A stretch of DNA of 64,000 bases, taken from contig NZ_JACCBV010000001.1 in the NCBI RefSeq assembly GCF_013409785.1, positions 1,922,001 through 1,986,000 on the forward strand. The letters are read 5' to 3'. The position numbers and the translations under genes were made by a program. The notes under the pieces were generated by a model, which was not told the DNA's origin, searched no databases, and was given only the letters and a program-made list of their open reading frames with translations. The stretch comes from Microbacterium immunditiarum (GTDB lineage: Bacteria > Actinomycetota > Actinomycetes > Actinomycetales > Microbacteriaceae). Below are positions 17,789 to 26,800 of this stretch, in pieces; within the stretch, counting starts at the first letter, position 1; each line of letters begins with the position of its first letter.

Positions 17789-20700
17789 TCACCCGCTCAG
17801 TGCTCGATCGTCGGCTTCGACATACCGGCGGCGCCGCACGAGCACGGCCACGGCGCCGGCCAGCAGCAGTCCGAGGCCGAGGCCGAGCGCGATCAGCGTC
17901 ACACCGGTGGGCGGGAGCATGGACGGCACCGGTGCGCACGCCTCGTCCTGCGCCTGACCGTCCGTGAAGACGACGGTGGCGCGGTTCAGCGTGCCGGTCC
18001 CCTCGGTGGCGGACGCGGTCGTGCAGTCCGCCTGATCGGTGGTGATCGTCGGCGAGACCGTGAAGGTCACGAGCACGTCGAACGTGTGCGTCACGCCCGG
18101 GTCGATCTCGGCGGCCGTCGCGACGCGCGTGTCGCCGATGCCGTTCCATGCCGTGTTGACCGCGATCCCGTTCAGCGACGTCACCGCGGCGTCGGTGACG
18201 GTGACGCCGACGCCGTAGAGGAGCTCGTCGTCGAGGTCGTAGACGTCGGCAAGCCCGCCGGGGTTGACGACCAGCAGCGAGTACCCCACGACGAACGACC
18301 CGTCGGGCTGTTCCTCGGGCGGCGTCGTGACCGTCTTGGACAGTTCGAGCGGCGCGAGGTACGCGTTCTCGAAGGTGCAGTACACCGTCGCCTGCAGCGC
18401 GAGGTCGAACGTCACCGTCGCTCCCTCGACGAGAGGCTCGCCCTCCGCGCCGACGCAGTCGAGGCCGGTGAGCTGCCAGCGGGGCAGCTGGCTCGTCTCG
18501 GACACGCTGTACTCTCCCGGAGGAACGAGCCCGGTCGAGTACGGCGCGGTCTCGTCGGCCAGCGTGAACGCCTCACCGTCGGGGCCCCACTCGAAGTCGA
18601 ACTCCTGCGGGGATCCGGCCGGGAGCGTCGTCTTGTCGACGATGATCGATCCCCACTCCGTGTTCGTGAAGGTGCAGACCACCGTCTCGCCCGGGTCGAG
18701 CTCGATCTGGCCGACGAGGTCCTCGACCGTCGACGCGGTGCCCTCGGGGTCTCCGTCGTCGCAGATCAGCAGCGTGTTGTCGAAGCCGACCGGGTCGGTC
18801 TCGGACACCTGGTAGGAGCCGGGTATGACGTTCGGGAACGTCGCCGAGCCGGTGCCCGCCGAAGTCGTGATCGAGAAGTCCGCCGGGTCGAGCCAGGTGC
18901 CCGTGAAGTCGAACGTGCCGTCAGGCCCCTCGACGTTCTTCACGATCACGATGGTTCCGACCGCCTGGTTCTCGATCGTGCACGCGATCTGGTCACCCGG
19001 CTCCACGGTGAAGCCGCTCACGTCGATCGGCTCCGCCGAGCCGTCGGCGTGCGTCACCGTGCACTCCAGCTCGCCCTCGATCCAGCCCTCGAAGTCGAGC
19101 TCGTCGAGCGAGTACGTCGTGCCTGCGACGAGGCCGGTCAGCGTCGCGGTGCCGGTGCCGCCCTCCGTCGCGACGGTGGCCACGATCGCCGGACCCACTG
19201 GATCAAGCGGAGTGAGCACCCACTGGAACGTCGCGTCCCCGCCCAGGGCGGTCTTGACGATCTCGAGGTCGATCGGCTCCGGCGTGTTCGTGATGGTGCA
19301 CGAGAGCGCGAGACCCGGCGTGGCGACGAACTCGACCACGTCGGCCGACGGGTCGAGGTCCTCGACGCCGGCGCAGGTCAGCGTGCCCGGCATCCATCCG
19401 GGCACCGCCTCCTCGGTGAGCGTGTAGGTCTCGCCCGGCAGCAGACCCTCCCACGTCGCCGACCCGGTTCCCGGGCCGGTGCCGTCGATGGTCTGCGTCG
19501 CGCCCGGGGTCACACCGTCGGACGGGTCGAGGGTGAAGTCGAACGACCACTCGTATCCGGGCGTCACGTCGGTGACGGTCTTCTCGACCGAGACAGTAGC
19601 GGGCGTCGCCGTGTTCGTGGCCGTGCACTGCAGATCGAACGCCGGAGGCACGCTGAACTGCCAGCCGGCCGCCGTGGCATCCGCATCCGGAATGTTCGGA
19701 TCGCACGAGAGGGTGCCGGACCAGCCGGCCTGTGCGACTTCGATCAGCGTGTAGTCCGCCCCTGGGAGCACGTCCCCCAGCGTGCCGATCGGGTTCTCCG
19801 AGTCGACGGTCAGCGTGCGGACTTCGTCGGTGTCCTCGTTGATGAGCTGGAACTCGAACGACCACGGGTAGTCGTCGGCGATGCCGGTGGCGGACTTGGC
19901 CACGGTGACCTGCGCTCGGTCGGCGGTGTTCGTGAAGATGCACTCCGCCGCGCCGTCGGGGGGGAGATCGACCGTCGCCGTGCCGGCTGCGAGATCGGAC
20001 GTGTACGAGCCGCCCGGAACGTCGCAGACGATGCCCGTGAGCGCCCAGTTCGGTACGTCTCCGATCAGCTCGGTGATGTCGTACTGGCCCGGGCCCACCG
20101 GGCCGCTGCTGAAGGTCGCCTGGCCGGGCAGCGGGTTCAGCGTGAACGTCTGTGTGGGATCCGCGCCCGCCGGGCCGAACTCGAACGGGAAGTCCTGGTC
20201 GTACTCGAACGGATCCGTCTCCTTGACGACGAGGATCTGCCCCGGCGTCACGTTGACGAAGTAACACGTCACGGTGTCGCCGGGCGCGAGTGTGAACTGG
20301 GCAGTCGGATCGTCGAAGTCGACGTCGGTCCCGCCGATCGTGCACAGCAGCGAGCCGAACAGGGTGCCGTTCTGGCCCGGCTCCTCCGACACGGTGTACG
20401 TGCCGGGCAGGACGCCCTCGAACGTCTGCGTGTAGTTGGTGCCGTCCCCGGTCGCGACGTTGATCGAGAACTCGCCGTCCGGGCCGAGGGCCGGCGTGCC
20501 GGTCGTCCAGTCGCCGGTGAACTCGAACACGGAGTCGTCGGGCGTGCCGAACGCCTCCTTGCTGATCACGATCGTGCTCAGCTGCGTGTTCGTGAAGACG
20601 CACGAGACGTCCTCGCCCGCCACGGTCGTCACCTGCGCGCTCGTGCCGCCGATCACGGCGTTCGCGTCGGTGCAGGTGATGTCGGCCGCGGCGACCCAGC

Positions 20701-22144
20701 CGGCCGGGATCGTCTCGGAGATGTCGACGGTCGTGCCGGGCGCGAACGAGAATGTCGCGCTCTCGCCGTCCGAGAGCGCGACGGCGTTCGCGCCGACCTC
20801 GAAGGCGAACTCGGTCGGCGAGCCGTCGGGGAGAGTCTGCTTGGTCACCGTGACCGTCGAGGTCGCGTTCGTGATCACGCAGTCCGTCGTGGTCTCCGGG
20901 AAGACGGTGAACGTATCGGCCGGGTCGTCCAGCATGAACACGATCGGGGTCTCGGTGCCCGGCGCGGTGACCGTGCAGACGATGGATTGCAGCGCCCACG
21001 GCGACGCGACCGTCTCGGAGAGCCGGTAGTCGGTCCCCTGAAGTACGTTCTCCCACACATCGGTCTCGCCGATGCCCAGGTCGTCGTCGATCTGCGTCGC
21101 GTCGGTGTCGGGCAGCACGATGCCGCCGCCCGCGCGGTTCACGAGGTAGTCGAAGCGATCGGCGCCCTGGTACCCCGCGGGCTCGACCTGCTTCGTGACG
21201 GTGAGCGTTCCGCAGTTCGCGATCGTGAGCGGGTCGCCCGGGGTGAGGTAGTCCTCCGTCTGCGCGGTGAAGTCGTTTCCGGTGCGCGACAGCATCGTCG
21301 AGGCGGTGAACGCCGAGCAGCTCTCCGGGCTGAACAGGCCGGCGGTCGTCAGGTCCACCGCGAACTCCCCGAACGTCGTCTGCGGCTGGTTGTCCAGGGG
21401 CGGGCCTTCGGTGCGGATGCCCGTGGACCAGTCGAAGTCGACCGGCTCGCCGGTGAGGAGCCATTCCCCGGCTCCGTTCGGGTTCGCGCAGTCATCGCCC
21501 GCGGTGGGGGTCCAGCGCCGGAACGAGACGGCGAGCGATGCCGCGCTCGAGTCGTAGTCGAAGTCGACGAGCACGTCATCGCAGCGGCCGGCCAGCGGAC
21601 CCTCGAGCAGCTGGATGGTGCTCATGTCGCCGTTGCCGGTGAAGCGCGTCCAGTACGTGTAAAGGATGGCGTGCTGCACGCCCTCGGCGTCGGTGACGAT
21701 CTCGTACGCCGCCGCCGAACTGCAGATGTTGTCCTTGTCGTTCACGTTCGCCGGGCCGGGCGCCCAGGGGTTCGTGTTGGGCGTCTGGCTGCCGGGCGAG
21801 CCCGTGGCATCCACACCCGAGCACGCGGCGGCGAGGGTGCCGTTGTCCCAGTCGAATGTCGCGTCGAGGATGCCAGTGGACGCGTATCCCTGCGTCGTCG
21901 TGTACGGCCCCGTCGGGGTGAAGGTGAACGATCCGTCCGGCACGGGCGGGGACAGGAACGAATCCCAGTCGAAGGTGCCGGGTGGCGTGCCGCCGCTCTT
22001 GTCCCCGTCGATCTGCATGCCGGTTGTCAGACCCGAGGGCGCGAGCGTCGCCGCCGACGCAGTTCCCGTCGCGCCGAGCGGCACGAGTGCGGCGCCTATC
22101 AACGCGCCGATCGAAAGGAGAAGTATTCCACGGTTGCGTTGCAT
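17789..22144 (-). CDS. Large cell-wall-anchored surface protein with about nine prealbumin/Cna-B-like repeats and an LPXTG-type signal
   Basis: 1451-residue exported protein. An N-terminal signal peptide (basic MQRNR, hydrophobic core, ATGTASA cleavage region) is followed by a unique domain of about 300 residues, then about nine repeats of roughly 90-120 residues, a DUF11-like domain (VVGYSLLVVNPGGLADVYDLD) and the sorting tail LPPTG at 1410-1414, a hydrophobic helix and RRRRY. Each repeat starts with a V-x-K strand, has an internal SE(T) or TE strand and ends C-x-F/I-x-N-T. That Lys/Glu/Asn order is the one that forms isopeptide bonds in Cna-B/SpaA domains, and most repeats also have two Cys; both crosslinks are predictions. 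The start has GGGAGG 6 bases upstream. Likely an adhesin or stalk; partner unknown. Confidence 0.85.
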   Translation of the reverse strand: MQRNRGILLLSIGALIGAALVPLGATGTASAATLAPSGLTTGMQIDGDKSGGTPPGTFDWDSFLSPPVPDGSFTFTPTGPYTTTQGYASTGILDATFDWDNGTLAAACSGVDATGSPGSQTPNTNPWAPGPANVNDKDNICSSAAAYEIVTDAEGVQHAILYTYWTRFTGNGDMSTIQLLEGPLAGRCDDVLVDFDYDSSAASLAVSFRRWTPTAGDDCANPNGAGEWLLTGEPVDFDWSTGIRTEGPPLDNQPQTTFGEFAVDLTTAGLFSPESCSAFTASTMLSRTGNDFTAQTEDYLTPGDPLTIANCGTLTVTKQVEPAGYQGADRFDYLVNRAGGGIVLPDTDATQIDDDLGIGETDVWENVLQGTDYRLSETVASPWALQSIVCTVTAPGTETPIVFMLDDPADTFTVFPETTTDCVITNATSTVTVTKQTLPDGSPTEFAFEVGANAVALSDGESATFSFAPGTTVDISETIPAGWVAAADITCTDANAVIGGTSAQVTTVAGEDVSCVFTNTQLSTIVISKEAFGTPDDSVFEFTGDWTTGTPALGPDGEFSINVATGDGTNYTQTFEGVLPGTYTVSEEPGQNGTLFGSLLCTIGGTDVDFDDPTAQFTLAPGDTVTCYFVNVTPGQILVVKETDPFEYDQDFPFEFGPAGADPTQTFTLNPLPGQATFSSGPVGPGQYDITELIGDVPNWALTGIVCDVPGGSYTSDLAAGTATVDLPPDGAAECIFTNTADRAQVTVAKSATGIADDYPWSFEFQLINEDTDEVRTLTVDSENPIGTLGDVLPGADYTLIEVAQAGWSGTLSCDPNIPDADATAAGWQFSVPPAFDLQCTATNTATPATVSVEKTVTDVTPGYEWSFDFTLDPSDGVTPGATQTIDGTGPGTGSATWEGLLPGETYTLTEEAVPGWMPGTLTCAGVEDLDPSADVVEFVATPGLALSCTITNTPEPIDLEIVKTALGGDATFQWVLTPLDPVGPAIVATVATEGGTGTATLTGLVAGTTYSLDELDFEGWIEGELECTVTHADGSAEPIDVSGFTVEPGDQIACTIENQAVGTIVIVKNVEGPDGTFDFTGTWLDPADFSITTSAGTGSATFPNVIPGSYQVSETDPVGFDNTLLICDDGDPEGTASTVEDLVGQIELDPGETVVCTFTNTEWGSIIVDKTTLPAGSPQEFDFEWGPDGEAFTLADETAPYSTGLVPPGEYSVSETSQLPRWQLTGLDCVGAEGEPLVEGATVTFDLALQATVYCTFENAYLAPLELSKTVTTPPEEQPDGSFVVGYSLLVVNPGGLADVYDLDDELLYGVGVTVTDAAVTSLNGIAVNTAWNGIGDTRVATAAEIDPGVTHTFDVLVTFTVSPTITTDQADCTTASATEGTGTLNRATVVFTDGQAQDEACAPVPSMLPPTGVTLIALGLGLGLLLAGAVAVLVRRRRYVEADDRALSG

Positions 22145-22177
22145 GGCATCCTCCCAGAAGTGGAAGCCATGTGACGG

Positions 22178-22183
22178 ATTTTA
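22178..22183 (-). promoter_or_regulatory. Probable -10 of the surface-protein gene (TAAAAT)
   Basis: On the minus strand TAAAAT with TGTTGC 17 bases upstream (22201-22206). It would give a leader of about 27 bases containing the GGGAGG ribosome binding site, unlike the leaderless metG promoter it faces. Confidence 0.45.
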
Positions 22184-22261
22184 GTTGACGCATACGAGGC
22201 GCAACAGGGGAAGCGTCGCGAGCGCGGTCGTCACACGGGCTGCCGCGGCATCCGCGCATCC

Positions 22262-22267
22262 TAGAAT
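22262..22267 (+). promoter_or_regulatory. Leaderless -10 element of metG (TAGAAT)
   Basis: TAGAAT ends 6 bases before the GTG at 22274. Confidence 0.65.
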
Positions 22268-22273
22268 CGACGG

Positions 22274-23848
22274 GTGACTTCCGGCCGCCCGTCCTTCTAC
22301 ATCACGACGCCGATCTACTACCCGAGCGACGTGCCGCACATCGGCCACGGCTACACGACCGTGGCCGTCGACACGCTGGCGCGCTGGCACCGTCAGTCGG
22401 GCGACGACACGTGGATGCTCACGGGAACCGACGAACACGGCCAGAAGATGCTGCGCGCGGCATCCGCCAACGGCGTGACGCCGCAGCAATGGGTCGACAA
22501 GCTCGTGGCCGAGTCGTGGTTCCCGCTGCTGGAGGAGCTCGATGTCGCGAACGACGACTTCATCCGCACGACGCAGGAGCGCCACGAGCGCAACGTGCAG
22601 GTGTTCTTCCAGGCGCTGTACGACCGCGGGTACATCTACGCGGGTGAGTACGAGGCGCTGTACTGCGTCGGCTGCGAGGAGTTCAAGCCTGAGACCGAGA
22701 TCGTCGACGGCACCGGTCCGTTCGAGGGGCTCAAGGTCTGCGTGATCCACTCGAAGCCGCTCGAGCTGCTGCAGGAGAAGAACTACTTCTTCAAGCTGAG
22801 CGAGTTCCAGGACCGCCTGCTCGAGCTCTACAAGACCGACTTCATCCGGCCCGAGACCGCCCGCAACGAGGTCGTCTCGTTCGTCAAGCAGGGCCTGAAG
22901 GACCTGTCGATCTCGCGCTCGACGTTCGACTGGGGCATCAAGGTGCCGTGGGACGAGTCGCACGTCATCTACGTGTGGGTCGACGCGCTGCTCAACTACG
23001 CGACCGCCGTCGGCTACGGCTCCGATCCCGAGCAGTTCGCGCGCCGCTGGCCCGCGTACCACGTCGTCGGGAAGGACATCCTGCGCTTCCACGCGGTCAT
23101 CTGGCCCGCGATGCTCATGGCCGCGGGCGTCGACGTGCCCAAGGGCGTCTACGCGCACGGGTGGCTGCTGGTCGGCGGCGAGAAGATGTCGAAGTCGAAG
23201 CTCACCGGCATCGCCCCGACCGAGATCACGAGCGTGTTCGGCTCGGACGCCTACCGGTATTACTTCCTGTCGGCGATCCCGTTCGGGCACGACGGCTCGT
23301 TCTCGTGGGAGGACCTGTCCGCCCGCTACCAGGCCGAGCTCGCGAACGGCTTCGGAAACCTCGCGTCCCGCACGACCGCGATGATCGAGCGCTACTGCGA
23401 GGGTTTCGTTCCGCCGGCCGACGCGTACGCAGAGGGCGACCTGCACATCCAGAAGACGGTGGCGGATGCGGCCGCCGCCGCCGACGCGGCGATCGAGCGG
23501 TTCCGCATCGACGAGGCCATCGCCTCGATCTGGACGATCGTCGACGCGCTCAACCTCTACATCACCGAGAACGAGCCGTGGGCGCTCGCGAAGGACGAGG
23601 CCAATCGCGCGCGCCTCGGCACCGTGCTGTACACCGCCGCCGAGGGCCTTCGTGCGCTCGCGGTGCTGCTGTCGCCCGTGATGCCGAAGGCCACCGAGAA
23701 GCTGTGGGTCGCGCTCGGCGCCGACCAGGCGCTCGGCCGCCTCGGCGAGCAGCCGATCCGCGAGGCCGGGTCGTGGGGGCTCCTCCCGGCCGGCGCGTCG
23801 GTCAACGCTCTCGCACCGCTGTTCCCCCGTGTAGAGCAGAGCCAGTGA
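22274..23848 (+). CDS. metG: Methionyl-tRNA synthetase
   Basis: Class I synthetase charging tRNA-Met; 524 residues. HIGH box at residues 22-25 (PHIGHGYTT) and the KMSKS loop near 304-308 (GGEKMSKSKLTG) are intact. A short zinc-domain segment, YCVGCEEF, is present with only one knuckle, as in the MetG2/monomeric type. No C-terminal tRNA-binding OB domain is attached. GTG start from a leaderless promoter; its TGA overlaps the tatD GTG. Confidence 0.96.
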   Translation: MTSGRPSFYITTPIYYPSDVPHIGHGYTTVAVDTLARWHRQSGDDTWMLTGTDEHGQKMLRAASANGVTPQQWVDKLVAESWFPLLEELDVANDDFIRTTQERHERNVQVFFQALYDRGYIYAGEYEALYCVGCEEFKPETEIVDGTGPFEGLKVCVIHSKPLELLQEKNYFFKLSEFQDRLLELYKTDFIRPETARNEVVSFVKQGLKDLSISRSTFDWGIKVPWDESHVIYVWVDALLNYATAVGYGSDPEQFARRWPAYHVVGKDILRFHAVIWPAMLMAAGVDVPKGVYAHGWLLVGGEKMSKSKLTGIAPTEITSVFGSDAYRYYFLSAIPFGHDGSFSWEDLSARYQAELANGFGNLASRTTAMIERYCEGFVPPADAYAEGDLHIQKTVADAAAAADAAIERFRIDEAIASIWTIVDALNLYITENEPWALAKDEANRARLGTVLYTAAEGLRALAVLLSPVMPKATEKLWVALGADQALGRLGEQPIREAGSWGLLPAGASVNALAPLFPRVEQSQ

Positions 23849-24747
23849 GCGACGAGAAGCCCGAGGCCGAGGTCTCCGGATACATCCGCGCGCGCCACAA
23901 CGACGGCTCGCGCGACGTCCGGTGGCCCGATCCGCCCGTGCCGCTCACGGTGCCGGTGTACGACAACCACGCGCATCTGGAGATCTCCGACGGCGACGAG
24001 CCGCGCACGCTCGCCGAGCAACTCGACCTCGCGGAGTCGGTGGGCGTGATCGGCGTCGTGCAGGCGGGTGGCGACATCGAGTCGAGCGTGTGGTCGGCGG
24101 ATGCCGCGGCATCCGATCCCCGTGTCCTCGCAGCCGTCGCGATCCACCCCAACGAAGCGCCCGCGTACGCGGCCGCAGGGCGGCTCGACATGGCGATCGA
24201 GGCGATGGACGAGCTCGCGGCGCAGCCGCGCGTGCGCGCGATCGGCGAGACGGGTCTCGACTTCTTCCGCACCGACGAATCCGGGCGCCAAGCGCAGTTC
24301 GAGAGCTTCGAGGCGCACATCGCGCTCGCGAAGAAGCACGGCATCGCGATGCAGATCCACGACCGCGACGCGCACGAGCCGGTGCTCGAGACCCTTGAGC
24401 GGGTCGGGGCGCCCGAGCGCACGGTCTTCCACTGCTTCTCGGGCGACGCCGACATGGCGACGAGCGCGGCCGAGCGCGGCTACTACCTGAGCTTCGCGGG
24501 CAACGTGACGTTCAAGAACGCCCAGAGCCTGCGCGACGCGCTCAAGGTGACGCCGCGCGAGCGGATTCTCGTCGAGACGGATGCCCCGTTCCTCACGCCG
24601 ACGCCGCACCGGGGCCGCCCGAACGCGCCCTACCTCATTCCGGTGACGGTGCGTTTCATCGCCGCTGAGCTCGGGGTCGAGCTCGACGAGCTGTGCGCGC
24701 AGCTCGCCGCGAACACCGTCGAGGTCTACGGCGCGTTCTCGGACTGA
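23845..24747 (+). CDS. tatD: TatD-family metal-dependent DNase
   Basis: 301-residue TIM-barrel hydrolase expected to be a divalent-metal 3'-5' nuclease. Metal ligands are visible as HAH in YDNHAHLEI, Glu in IGETGLDFF, His in MQIHDRD, His in VFHCFSGD and Asp in VETDAPFLTP. An N-terminal extension of about 35 residues precedes the barrel. GTG start in GTGA overlap with metG, the common actinobacterial metG-tatD pair (rsmA follows further downstream). Contains the 16-base palindrome GGATGCCGCGGCATCC at 24099-24114. Confidence 0.93.
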   Translation: MSDEKPEAEVSGYIRARHNDGSRDVRWPDPPVPLTVPVYDNHAHLEISDGDEPRTLAEQLDLAESVGVIGVVQAGGDIESSVWSADAAASDPRVLAAVAIHPNEAPAYAAAGRLDMAIEAMDELAAQPRVRAIGETGLDFFRTDESGRQAQFESFEAHIALAKKHGIAMQIHDRDAHEPVLETLERVGAPERTVFHCFSGDADMATSAAERGYYLSFAGNVTFKNAQSLRDALKVTPRERILVETDAPFLTPTPHRGRPNAPYLIPVTVRFIAAELGVELDELCAQLAANTVEVYGAFSD

Positions 24748-24749
24748 CG

Positions 24750-24923
24750 TCAGCCGCCGATGCGGATGCCGACACCCGGCGGGATCGAGTACACGAAGTC
24801 GGTCCACGCCGCCAACCGGGCCCGACGTCGTGCTCTGCGCGTCTCAGTCCTGGCGGCTCTGAGCTCGCGCATCCGATCGCGCAGATCCCGGTCGCCGGCG
24901 CCGTCCGCGTCCGAATCGTCCAT
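24750..24923 (-). CDS. Hypothetical 57-residue protein (short ORF)
   Basis: Not recognised. ATG at 24923-24921 with AGGAG 10 bases upstream on the minus strand; TGA at 24752-24750, 2 bases from the convergent tatD stop. The peptide has an acidic start (MDDSDADGAGDRD), a strongly basic helix (RRARRRARLAAW) and a hydrophobic end (VYSIPPGVGIRIGG). Codon third positions are mostly G/C, as in neighbouring genes. The basic amphipathic helix could bind nucleic acid or membrane; no function is assigned. Confidence 0.6.
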   Translation of the reverse strand: MDDSDADGAGDRDLRDRMRELRAARTETRRARRRARLAAWTDFVYSIPPGVGIRIGG

Positions 24924-25044
24924 GGCGGTTCCTCTCCTGGGCGGGACGGACCCGGTGGTCCGCCCTCATTCGATCCACGAACGGAGGGAGCGGACTTCGA
25001 CACTGCGTCCCATCGGGATTCCGTGGACTTCTTCCGCGCGGCGG

Positions 25045-25075
25045 TGTCGAATCGACGAGGGCCCGTTCGTGGTGA
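25045..25075 (+). promoter_or_regulatory. Candidate ECF-type promoter of the sigma factor operon (TGTCGA)
   Basis: TGTCGA at 25045-25050 matches, from memory, the -35 sequence reported for ECF42 sigma factors, and a CGTTCGT run at 25064-25070 lies where the -10 would fall. The sigma gene starts 38 bases further on, so the operon may be self-activated. The match is short and unsupported by other copies in this window. Confidence 0.4.
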
Positions 25076-25112
25076 AGGTGAACGAAGGAGAGACCGAGAT
25101 GGCGTGGTGCCC

Positions 25113-26426
25113 GTGACGTCCGCCGTCGACGAGGCGATCGCCCGCACTCACCGAGAGGAGTGGGCGCGGATCGTCGCGGGACTCATGCGGCGGTACGGCG
25201 ACCTCGATCTCGCCGAGGAGACCGCGGCCGAGGCCTTCGCGAAGGCCGTCGAGCGCTGGCCGGCGGATGGCGTGCCACCCAACCCGGGCGGGTGGATCAC
25301 GACGACAGCCCACCGTGCGGCGATCGACCGGCTCCGGCGCGAGGCGCGCCGCGGCGAGCTGCATCGGGAGGCGCGCATGCTCGAGGACGATTCGCCGGCC
25401 GAGCCCATCGGTGCGGTCGAGGATGACCGCCTGCGCCTCGTGTTCACGTGCTGCCACCCCGCTCTCCCGATGGAGGCTCGCGTCGCGCTGACGCTGCGCA
25501 TCGTCGGTGGGCTCACGGTGGCGGAGATCGCGCGCGCCTTCCTCGTGCAGGAGACGACGATGGGCCAGCGCATCAGCCGCGCGAAGGCCAGGATCAAGGC
25601 CGCACGGATCCCGTACCGTGTCCCCGAGCGCGAGGATCTGCCGGGACGCGTCGACGGCGTGCTCACCGTGCTCTACCTCGTCTTCAACGAGGGCTACCTC
25701 GCCTCCGGTGAGGGCGCCGAGCCCATCCGCCGCGACCTGACCGGCGAGGCGATCCGCCTCGCACGGCTCGTGCGCGACCTGCTGCCCGAGGCATCCGCCG
25801 AACGCGCCGAGGCCACCGGGCTGCTCGCGCTCATGCTCCTCACCGAAGCCCGCGCCGGCGCGCGCGTGTCGGCAGACGGAGAGCTCGTGCGGCTCGACGA
25901 GCAGGACCGCGCAGCGTGGGATCGTGCGGTCATCGAGGAGGGCCTCGCTCTGCTGGCCGACCAGGCGAGTGCGGATGCGCCCGCCGACGCGCCCGGTCGC
26001 TATCAGCTTCTCGCCGCGATCAACGCCGTGCACGTGTCCGCCGCAGACGCCCCGGATACCGACTGGTCCCGCATCGTGACGCTCTACGCCCGACTCGAAC
26101 GCGTCGACCCGAGCCCCATGGTCACCCTCAACAGGGCCATCGCCGTCTCGGAGGCCCACTCGCCGCAGGCAGGACTCCGGGTCGTCGAAGACCTCGTCGA
26201 TGTGCTCGGGGACCACCACGCGTTCCACGCGACGCGGGCCGAGCTGCTCCAGCGCGTCGGCCGCCCCACCGAGGCGCTCGCGGAGTACGACCGCGCGATC
26301 GCGCTGGCGGGGAACGCCGCCGTCGCCGCGCACCTGCGCCGGAGCCGCGACGGACTCGCCGAGACCGCCGCCGCACAACGACCACCACAAGAAGGAGAGC
26401 CGTCATGGCCCAGCAGTACCTCGTGA
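25113..26426 (+). CDS. RNA polymerase ECF sigma factor with C-terminal TPR-like extension (ECF42/DUF6596 type)
   Basis: 437-residue regulator. The first ~170 residues hold sigma2 (LAEETAAEAFAKAVERW) and sigma4 (ARVALTLRIVGGLTVAEIA with QRISRAKARIK). The conserved RLVFTCCHPAL and VFNEGYLASG segments belong to the ECF42 group, whose long tail is TPR-like and replaces an anti-sigma factor. GTG at 25113 matches the usual (V)TSAVDEAIARTH start. A GGAG at 25087 with ATG at 25099 opens a 5-codon frame (MAWCP) whose TGA overlaps this GTG, suggesting coupled initiation. It overlaps the DGPF gene by 22 bases, its classical partner. Confidence 0.92.
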   Translation: MTSAVDEAIARTHREEWARIVAGLMRRYGDLDLAEETAAEAFAKAVERWPADGVPPNPGGWITTTAHRAAIDRLRREARRGELHREARMLEDDSPAEPIGAVEDDRLRLVFTCCHPALPMEARVALTLRIVGGLTVAEIARAFLVQETTMGQRISRAKARIKAARIPYRVPEREDLPGRVDGVLTVLYLVFNEGYLASGEGAEPIRRDLTGEAIRLARLVRDLLPEASAERAEATGLLALMLLTEARAGARVSADGELVRLDEQDRAAWDRAVIEEGLALLADQASADAPADAPGRYQLLAAINAVHVSAADAPDTDWSRIVTLYARLERVDPSPMVTLNRAIAVSEAHSPQAGLRVVEDLVDVLGDHHAFHATRAELLQRVGRPTEALAEYDRAIALAGNAAVAAHLRRSRDGLAETAAAQRPPQEGEPSWPSSTS

Positions 26427-26779
26427 TCCACATGACCGATTCGTCGGGAACCCTGCTCGCGCAGGACGAGGACCAGCGCATGCTCGAGTCCTGGGCGAAG
26501 GAGGGCGAGGACGCCGGCCGGCTCGGTCCGGGCGCCCCCGTCGCCGGCCCCGAGCAGGCGAAGTCGGTGATCGTGCGCGACGGGAAGGTCATCGTCACCG
26601 ACGGTCCGTTCCCCGAGTTCAAGGAGTGGTTCGCCGGCTACGACCTCCTCGAGGCCGCCTCGATCGAGGAGGCTGCCGCGTACATGGCCAAGCACCCCAC
26701 CGCCGTCGCCGGGAAGGTCCTCATCCTGCCCGTCGTGCGGCTGCCGTGGGAGGACGACGCCGACGCGGCGACCGCCTGA
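26405..26779 (+). CDS. DGPF-domain (YCII-related) protein
   Basis: 124-residue ferredoxin-like alpha+beta protein with the family signature VTDGPFPEFKEW and GYDLLEAASIEEA. DGPF proteins are the usual genomic partners and transcriptional targets of ECF42 sigma factors; their biochemical role is unsettled. AAGGAGAG lies 6 bases before the ATG, inside the sigma gene's end (22-base overlap). The last gene of the operon. Confidence 0.9.
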   Translation: MAQQYLVIHMTDSSGTLLAQDEDQRMLESWAKEGEDAGRLGPGAPVAGPEQAKSVIVRDGKVIVTDGPFPEFKEWFAGYDLLEAASIEEAAAYMAKHPTAVAGKVLILPVVRLPWEDDADAATA

Positions 26780-26800
26780 GCGGCATCCGGCTCGTCTCGT

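Noticed and set aside
18086..22174. 1362-codon plus-strand frame opposite the surface protein
   Set aside because: No recognisable domain, composition of an antisense frame; the minus strand has signal peptide, repeats and sorting signal.
24760..25116. 119-codon plus-strand frame before the sigma factor (start PTPGGIEYTKS, end MAWCP)
   Set aside because: No ribosome binding site or promoter at its start, runs antisense to the 57-residue gene, and changes composition along its length. Only its last five codons, which have their own ATG and ribosome binding site, are of interest.
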